Shown one piece after another: positions 59,220 to 64,000 of a stretch of 64,000 nucleotides of DNA. A program made the position numbers and the translations under genes. Below the pieces are notes generated by a model. The model made no database searches, was not told where the DNA came from, and saw nothing but the letters and a program-made list of their open reading frames with translations. The DNA is from Chryseobacterium sp. IHB B 17019 (GTDB taxonomy: Bacteria > Bacteroidota > Bacteroidia > Flavobacteriales > Weeksellaceae): assembly GCF_001456155.1 (NCBI RefSeq), contig NZ_CP013293.1:1922001-1986000 (forward strand), given 5' to 3'. Numbering within the stretch: position 1 is the stretch's first letter; every line of letters starts with the position of its first letter.

Positions 59220-60062
59220 ATGAAAAAAATAATTATTATAATTGCATTTGCAATTATTCCATTTTGTGCAAATGCCCAGGTTGGTATTAACACTTCAACT
59301 CCACACGCTATGCTTGACATTAAAGGGTCAGGTTATGATCCTAAAGGAAACTCATCCGATGAAAAAAAAGCAACATTAAGGGTTGACGGTACTAAAGATT
59401 ATTCACTAGATATGGGAACTCAGGCTGATTCATCCAAAGGATCCTATATTCAGTCACGTTTTAAAGGCGGAAGCGGGCTCACTCTTAACTTAAACTCTAA
59501 TGGAGGTGATGTTGGGATTGGTATGATTCCCAAATCGAATGTCAATACTTCCAAAAGTTCAAAATTATACCTCAATACTGCATCGACAGCCCCTTCAAGT
59601 GGCGTTGCGACATTGGTAAGAAATGAAGCAACAGGAGAAGTTATGGCAGTAAGAGTAGGTAATAATGCAAGATCCTTTACCAATCTTACTTATGAAATAA
59701 ATAATGTAGAGGGAGACTGGCTACAAGATTTTGATACAAAAATTTCTGCATCAAAATATACAGTTATTATTACAGGTTTGAAATTTGGTGGACGAATTGA
59801 AGCAAAAGGTCTACGTGTAGGGGAAGGTGTTCCTGCAAATTCTACTTATAATCCATTAAACTTTAATGCCACTCCAATTAATGGAACTTGGAGGCTTTCA
59901 GCGGATTATGATGGAGGAAACCCTCCAAGTGGAATCAATGGTAACTGGACGATTAATGTATTGGTAATCAATAATTCTTTAATAAACACATTGCCTACCG
60001 AAACATTCGATTTAAATACATCTAGGACAGGCACAGCCACTTCTGCTCCATTTGGATTGTAA
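59220..60062 (+). CDS. Secreted protein with an N-terminal VGINTSTPHAMLDI motif
   Basis: From the ATG at 59220 (the frame is open from 59103 inside dgkA) the product has 280 residues and a signal peptide (residues 1-19, ending ANAQ). The mature protein begins QVGINTSTPHAMLDIKG, a motif common at the start of secreted flavobacterial repeat and fibre proteins. The remainder is beta-rich, with Gly/Asn/Ser-rich turns. No type IX sorting domain is present. It may be a surface or released structural protein; function unknown. Confidence 0.75.
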   Translation: MKKIIIIIAFAIIPFCANAQVGINTSTPHAMLDIKGSGYDPKGNSSDEKKATLRVDGTKDYSLDMGTQADSSKGSYIQSRFKGGSGLTLNLNSNGGDVGIGMIPKSNVNTSKSSKLYLNTASTAPSSGVATLVRNEATGEVMAVRVGNNARSFTNLTYEINNVEGDWLQDFDTKISASKYTVIITGLKFGGRIEAKGLRVGEGVPANSTYNPLNFNATPINGTWRLSADYDGGNPPSGINGNWTINVLVINNSLINTLPTETFDLNTSRTGTATSAPFGL

Positions 60063-60081
60063 AATAAAAATTATACAAATA

Positions 60082-60120
60082 AAATATCTTCTTTAGTTTT
60101 AAGAAGATATTTTTATTTTA
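60082..60120 (+). terminator. Terminator of the secreted protein gene
   Basis: AAATATCTTCTT (60082-60093) and AAGAAGATATTT (60101-60112) form a perfect 12-bp stem followed by TTATTTT. Confidence 0.85.
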
Positions 60121-60238
60121 ACAAATTATTCTCTAAAATTAGCTAATATTTTTTGTGATTCTGTAATTTATATAGCAAATAATCTTTCATGCAAATTAAC
60201 TATCCATATAAATTTTTTAATACTTTACTAATCATCTT

Positions 60239-60335
60239 TCATTGCGAGAAACGAAGCAATCTTAAAATGAATTATCATCTATAAATTCATTTCGTAGAAT
60301 TAAATCAACACAGATTTCACAAATTTGCACAGATC
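60239..60335. repeat. Dispersed repeat fragments: CATTGCGAGAAACGAAG and CAGATTTCAC types
   Basis: CATTGCGAGAAACGAAGCAA followed by TCTT begins at 60241, a sequence type widespread between genes in Bacteroidota and related in layout to the TGTCATnCTGA elements. At 60311-60334 is the ACAGATTTCAC...TTGCACAGATC motif also seen at 6946-6970. Neither encodes a protein. They fill most of the 60063-60382 gap along with the terminator. Confidence 0.5.
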
Positions 60336-60382
60336 TATTTGTATTATTAATGAAAGCATTAGTGTTTATTTGTGTTTAAAAA

Positions 60383-60715
60383 CTATTTTCCAACATAGAT
60401 AAACCCTACTTTCCCAGACTTAAAAACCGTTTCAATTCTTTTATAATCATCAACTTCATATTCATCAGCCTGAAGAATTTCCTCGTCAGTCACTCCAAAT
60501 AAAACACCCTCAACTTCATCATCCGCATTTCCTGAAAATTCTAAAATCGGGTGATATTTTTGATTGCTTTTTCTTAAAACTTCGGGATCTGTGATTTCTA
60601 ACATTTTGAGTTTATAACCTTTTAAAATATCTTTTTCTCCTTGTAAAATCCGGCCAAAAGTTTCTATTTGAACCTCTTCTTTTTGTAATGTTCCGTAGGA
60701 AAATAGGTAGGGCAT
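60383..60715 (-). CDS. Gamma-glutamylcyclotransferase-like (AIG2/GGCT) protein
   Basis: The 110-residue protein begins PYLFSYGTLQ with the YGTL substrate-loop motif (residues 7-10) of the GGCT fold, continues LKGYKLKMLEI, and has the acidic segment EILQADEYEVDDYKRIE around residues 79-95, where the family catalytic Glu normally lies. Such proteins open cyclic gamma-glutamyl amides, for instance in glutathione-like turnover, but bacterial small members are mostly untested. It is cytosolic. Confidence 0.85.
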   Translation of the reverse strand: MPYLFSYGTLQKEEVQIETFGRILQGEKDILKGYKLKMLEITDPEVLRKSNQKYHPILEFSGNADDEVEGVLFGVTDEEILQADEYEVDDYKRIETVFKSGKVGFIYVGK

Positions 60716-60749
60716 TGATAAAATTGGTTTTAAGCGGTATTAGACTTTC

Positions 60750-60775
60750 AGATGCTTGGCAGGCTCGGCATGACA
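60750..60775. repeat. Half of a TGTCATnCnGA element
   Basis: Read on the minus strand, TGTCATGCCGAGCCTGCC and then AAGCATCT match the layout of the TGTCAT-CTGA...GAAG-AATCT elements at 14515 and 33957. No second arm was seen. It lies between the GGCT gene and the barstar pseudogene. Confidence 0.45.
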
Positions 60776-60810
60776 TTTCTAATACTAACAGTTTGTTTCA
60801 GTGAAAATAA

Positions 60811-61220
60811 TCAATCCAAAATTAGTGTAATATTTTTGTGTGATTCTATAATTTCAATTAAAATTCCAAATAAGGTTTGCCCGTTTCCGTCAATCAATTC
60901 ATTCAGTTTTTGTTGAATTAATTCAATATTAAAAGGTTTTCCTTGTTTAATTTTTTTTTCATAGAATTCTTCGTTGCATCAAAGCCTAAATCTTCTTTTG
61001 ATTTTTGAGATTCTTTCCAGATAATTTCAATTTCCTCATTGTTTTCAAACACTCCGAAACCGCCATACAGAATATCATTAAAGCCATCCAAAGTTCTGAC
61101 TTTCCAATCCTGATTTTTCATCAAAACCCGAGAAACTTCTTCGTAGAAACCATACAAATCAAAAAAATGGCTGCCATTGATGACAGCCGTTTTCTTATTA
61201 TTTTTATTTGAAGTGCTCAA
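60811..61220 (-). pseudogene. Barstar-family inhibitor, frameshifted
   Basis: The first 87 residues or so (from ATG at 61220) match the barstar family: VINGSHFFDLYGFYEEVSRV, then WKVRTLDGFNDILYGGFGVF and an acidic IEIIWKE segment. At about 60970 the frame breaks: continuing it gives a stop at 60918 (100 residues), but a one-base shift gives EEFYEKKIKQGKPFNIELIQ, then a long helix and HKNITLILD ending at 60811, as expected for a barstar of about 136 residues. It inhibits barnase-type ribonucleases when intact. It is either a real pseudogene or a single-base sequence error. Confidence 0.8.
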
Positions 61221-61252
61221 ACGTATTTTAATTACAAATTCTGTTTATTGTG

Positions 61253-61285
61253 AAACCTAACGGGTTTTAAAAACCCGTTAGGTTT
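61253..61285. terminator. Perfect 15-bp inverted repeat after purL
   Basis: AAACCTAACGGGTTT (61253-61267) and AAACCCGTTAGGTTT (61271-61285) are perfect inverted copies around TAA. It lies 36 bp after the purL stop and can terminate in both directions. Similar CCTAACGGGTTTT hairpins are common in flavobacterial spacers. Confidence 0.75.
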
Positions 61286-61321
61286 GTTTGAAAGCCAATA
61301 GCAAATTTCCGGAGCTGTTAA

Positions 61322-64000
61322 CTATTTAAAGTATTCCACTCCATTTTTGAAAATATTGTGGTAATTCGCAGTTGGAATGTTTTTCATTAAACCTTCCGCA
61401 AAACGTTCAGGGTGACCCATTCTACCGTAGATTTTTCCGTCCGGGCTCGTAATTCCTTCAATTCCGAACAATGAGTTATTTGGATTGAACGGCATTCCGT
61501 GAGCGATGTTTCCATCTAAATCTAAATATTGTGTTGCAATCTGTCCGTTTTCATACAGCTTCTGAATTTCCTCTTTTGAAGCCATAAAACGACCTTCACC
61601 GTGAGAAATCGGAATGGTGAAAACCTGATCTTTCATTCCTTTCAACCAAGGCGATTCATCGTTCAGAACTTTTACATTCACCATCTGAGAAATGTGTCTT
61701 CTGATTGCATTGTGAGCCAACGTCGGAGAATTCTCATCCAAATCTTTGATTCTTCCATAAGGCAATAATCCAGATTTAACTAAGGCCTGGAAACCGTTAC
61801 AGATCCCGATAATCATTCCATCTCTGTCTAATAATTCGTGAACAGCATTTTTCATCTTCTCGTTTTTCAAGACATTAACAATGAACTTTGCAGAACCATC
61901 CGGCTCGTCACCTGCTGAGAAACCACCTGAGAAAGCTAAAATTTGTGACTTTTTAATTTCTTCCACCCAAGCATCGATACTTTTGTCCAGCAATTGGTGA
62001 TTGATATTGATTAAAGGCAAACTGTTGACAATCGCGCCTTCTTTTGCAAAAGCATTCAGCGTATCATATTCGCAGTTTGTTCCCGGGAAAACCGGTGCGA
62101 AAACTCTTGGCTGAGCGATTCCGTGTTTTTTAATGATGATATTTCTTGGGTTGATTGAGTTTAATTTCTCATCGATTTCAACCGTAATTTTTTCTTTTTC
62201 AACCGTTGGGAAAAGGTTTTCAAATGTATTGGTGTTTGCAGCTAATAATTTCTCAATCGTAAATTCAGCATCATTAATTTTGATAACATTTGAATTTTTA
62301 ACCTCTCCGATGAATTGAAGATTTGCAGCACTTAATTCTTCTTTAGATTCGATGATTAAGCTACCGATATTTTTGTTTAGTAAAACGCCTTCATCAACTG
62401 TAATTTCTGCACCTAATCTGTTTCCGAAGCTCATTTTCGCTAAAGCAACGGCAACTCCACCTTCTTTCACTGTTTTCACAGAAACGATTTTTCCGGCTTT
62501 GATATTTTCGAAAATTAATTCAAAAATTTCTTTTAAACTGTCATAATTCGGAAGTCCGTTTTCCTGAGCAATATGATTGAAGAAATATACTTTATTTCCT
62601 TCACCTTTAAATTCAGGAGAGATAATAGTTGCCTTTTCTCCGTTTGCACATGCGAAAGAAATCAATGTTGGCGGAACATTCAGATCCTGATACGTTCCAC
62701 TCATTGAATCTTTTCCTCCGATCGCTGCCAAACCAAGATTAATTTGTGCATCATAAGCTCCCAACAAAGAAGCTAAAGGTTTGCCCCATTTCTCAGGATT
62801 CTGACCTAATTTTTCAAAATATTCCTGGAAACTTAATCTGATATTCTTGTAATTGCCACCCATCGCAACAATTTTTGCAACACTCTCAACGACTGCATAA
62901 GAAGCTCCCAGCAAAGAATTCTGCTTAGAAATCTCCGCATCAAAACCCCAACTCGCCAAAGAAACCGTTTCAATATTTTTTGCTCCGATAATCGGCAATG
63001 TCTGAACACTTCCTTCCATCAAAGTCTGCTGATATTTTCCACCCAAAGGCATCGCAACCGTGGTCGCACCAATTGATGAATCAAACATCTCCAACAAACC
63101 TTTTTGAGAAGCAACGTTTTTATCTGCTAAGATTTTTAAGAAATTCTCTTCATTGAATGATTGAGTTTCTTCTTTTACTTCATTAAGGTGAGTAATTTTA
63201 ACCTCTTGACTTTTAGAACAACCGTTTGTATCTAAAAACTCTCTTGAAAGGTCAACAATTTTATCCCCTTTCCAGAACATCTGCATTCTTCCTGAATCTG
63301 TCACTTTTGCAACCTCAACAGCTACAATATTTTCAGCTTCACAGAATTTGATGAACTGTTCTTTATCTTTTGGTTCAACCACAACCGCCATTCTTTCCTG
63401 AGATTCAGAAATAGCAAGCTCAGTTCCGTTCAAACCTTCATATTTTAAAGGTAAAACATCTAAATTAACTTCCAAAGAATCAGCAATTTCACCGATGGCT
63501 ACGGAAACTCCCCCAGCTCCAAAGTCATTAGATTTTTTAATCAACCTCGTCACCTCAGGATTTCTGAATAATCTTTGGATTTTACGTTCTTCAACAGCAT
63601 TTCCTTTCTGAACTTCAGAACTCATTGTGTGAATCGAAGTTTCGTCCTGTTCTTTTGAACTTCCGCTTGCTCCACCAACACCATCACGACCAGTCGCACC
63701 CCCTAAAATGATGATAGAATCACCAGCTTCTGGTTTTTCACGTCTCACCCAATCCACAGGAACTGCGCCAGTTACGAAACCAACCTCCATTCTTTTTGCT
63801 TTGTAGCCTTCATCATAGATTTCAGAAACCATCGTAGTTGCCAAACCGATTTGGTTACCGTAAGAAGAATATCCGTTTGCCGCCTGTTTTGTGATTGTTT
63901 TTTGAGGTAATTTACCCGGCAACGTTTGATCAACCGGTTCCAAAACATCAGCAGCACCCGTCAATCTCATCGCCTGGAAAACGTAGGAACGTCCGGACAA
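61322..64000 (-). CDS. purL: Phosphoribosylformylglycinamidine synthase (long form), C-terminal 892 residues
   Basis: The 5' end is outside the window. The visible part has the two synthetase-type domains (GGATGRDGVGGASGSS near residue 80; GGKDSMSG near 430) and a C-terminal glutamine amidotransferase domain with FAPVFPGTNCEYD, SGGFSAGDE and the catalytic Cys in IGICNGFQALV, then HGEGRF. This is the fused single-chain enzyme of about 1230 residues. It converts FGAR to FGAM in de novo purine synthesis, using glutamine and ATP. The terminator at 61253-61285 follows. Confidence 0.95.
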   Translation of the reverse strand: MSGRSYVFQAMRLTGAADVLEPVDQTLPGKLPQKTITKQAANGYSSYGNQIGLATTMVSEIYDEGYKAKRMEVGFVTGAVPVDWVRREKPEAGDSIIILGGATGRDGVGGASGSSKEQDETSIHTMSSEVQKGNAVEERKIQRLFRNPEVTRLIKKSNDFGAGGVSVAIGEIADSLEVNLDVLPLKYEGLNGTELAISESQERMAVVVEPKDKEQFIKFCEAENIVAVEVAKVTDSGRMQMFWKGDKIVDLSREFLDTNGCSKSQEVKITHLNEVKEETQSFNEENFLKILADKNVASQKGLLEMFDSSIGATTVAMPLGGKYQQTLMEGSVQTLPIIGAKNIETVSLASWGFDAEISKQNSLLGASYAVVESVAKIVAMGGNYKNIRLSFQEYFEKLGQNPEKWGKPLASLLGAYDAQINLGLAAIGGKDSMSGTYQDLNVPPTLISFACANGEKATIISPEFKGEGNKVYFFNHIAQENGLPNYDSLKEIFELIFENIKAGKIVSVKTVKEGGVAVALAKMSFGNRLGAEITVDEGVLLNKNIGSLIIESKEELSAANLQFIGEVKNSNVIKINDAEFTIEKLLAANTNTFENLFPTVEKEKITVEIDEKLNSINPRNIIIKKHGIAQPRVFAPVFPGTNCEYDTLNAFAKEGAIVNSLPLININHQLLDKSIDAWVEEIKKSQILAFSGGFSAGDEPDGSAKFIVNVLKNEKMKNAVHELLDRDGMIIGICNGFQALVKSGLLPYGRIKDLDENSPTLAHNAIRRHISQMVNVKVLNDESPWLKGMKDQVFTIPISHGEGRFMASKEEIQKLYENGQIATQYLDLDGNIAHGMPFNPNNSLFGIEGITSPDGKIYGRMGHPERFAEGLMKNIPTANYHNIFKNGVEYFK

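Overview
The window reads as a chromosomal segment of a low-GC member of the Bacteroidota, class Flavobacteriia. It most resembles Chryseobacterium or a near relative. The basis is the AT-rich composition, promoter -7 elements of the form TAnnTTTG without strong Shine-Dalgarno sites, a type IX secretion type B sorting domain, flavobacterial-type families (DUF6261, DUF3667, META-domain lipoprotein) and a class A2-like beta-lactamase resembling chromosomal Chryseobacterium enzymes. No tRNA, rRNA, CRISPR array, prophage or insertion sequence was seen.

Layout. 1-343 is the start of a retropepsin-like protein that runs off the window. 754-12007 holds eighteen consecutive minus-strand genes dominated by small ligand-binding folds: VOC/glyoxalase, SRPBCC, DinB, DoxX, one SDR, one alpha/beta hydrolase, a Crp/Fnr-type regulator, DUF763 and the thiol peroxidase tpx. 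12176-15822 carries monomeric isocitrate dehydrogenase and a divergent HxlR/SDR pair. 16013-20837 is a plus-strand block in which a LytS/LytTR two-component pair sits between a P460-type haem protein plus lipoprotein and a DUF1223 protein plus DoxX protein. 21036-24285 is an AraC regulator, aldo/keto reductase and MFS exporter. 24409-33870 is mixed: GNAT, metallo-beta-lactamase fold, S41 peptidase, ECF sigma with a membrane partner, GapN-like dehydrogenase, small membrane proteins. 34122-38910 is an accessory patch beside hutU with DUF6261, a HEPN protein, an unknown membrane protein and a relic of a second hutU tail. 39163-43362 encodes a 1399-residue secreted repeat protein. 43555-64000 is mostly ordinary chromosome: hydroxyacid dehydrogenase, pcm, GH5 glucanase, class A beta-lactamase, hbd, pheT, dnaN, dgkA, a frameshifted barstar and the C-terminal three quarters of purL.

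The strongest system-level signal is regulatory. Both promoters flanking the LytS/LytTR pair carry two similar decamers 21 bp apart (consensus about CMGGTTCACC), with the second placed 41 bp before an identical TACTTTTG -7 element. This fits a local LytTR regulon of exported redox proteins. A comparable case is the AraC locus, where GTTTGAATT half-sites 21 bp apart abut the -33 element of the aldo/keto reductase promoter and one more lies at the araC start. The strongest genome-plasticity signal is the 117-bp hutU tail relic, which differs from the live gene by seven synonymous changes and one nonsense change. Several families of intergenic palindromes are also present.
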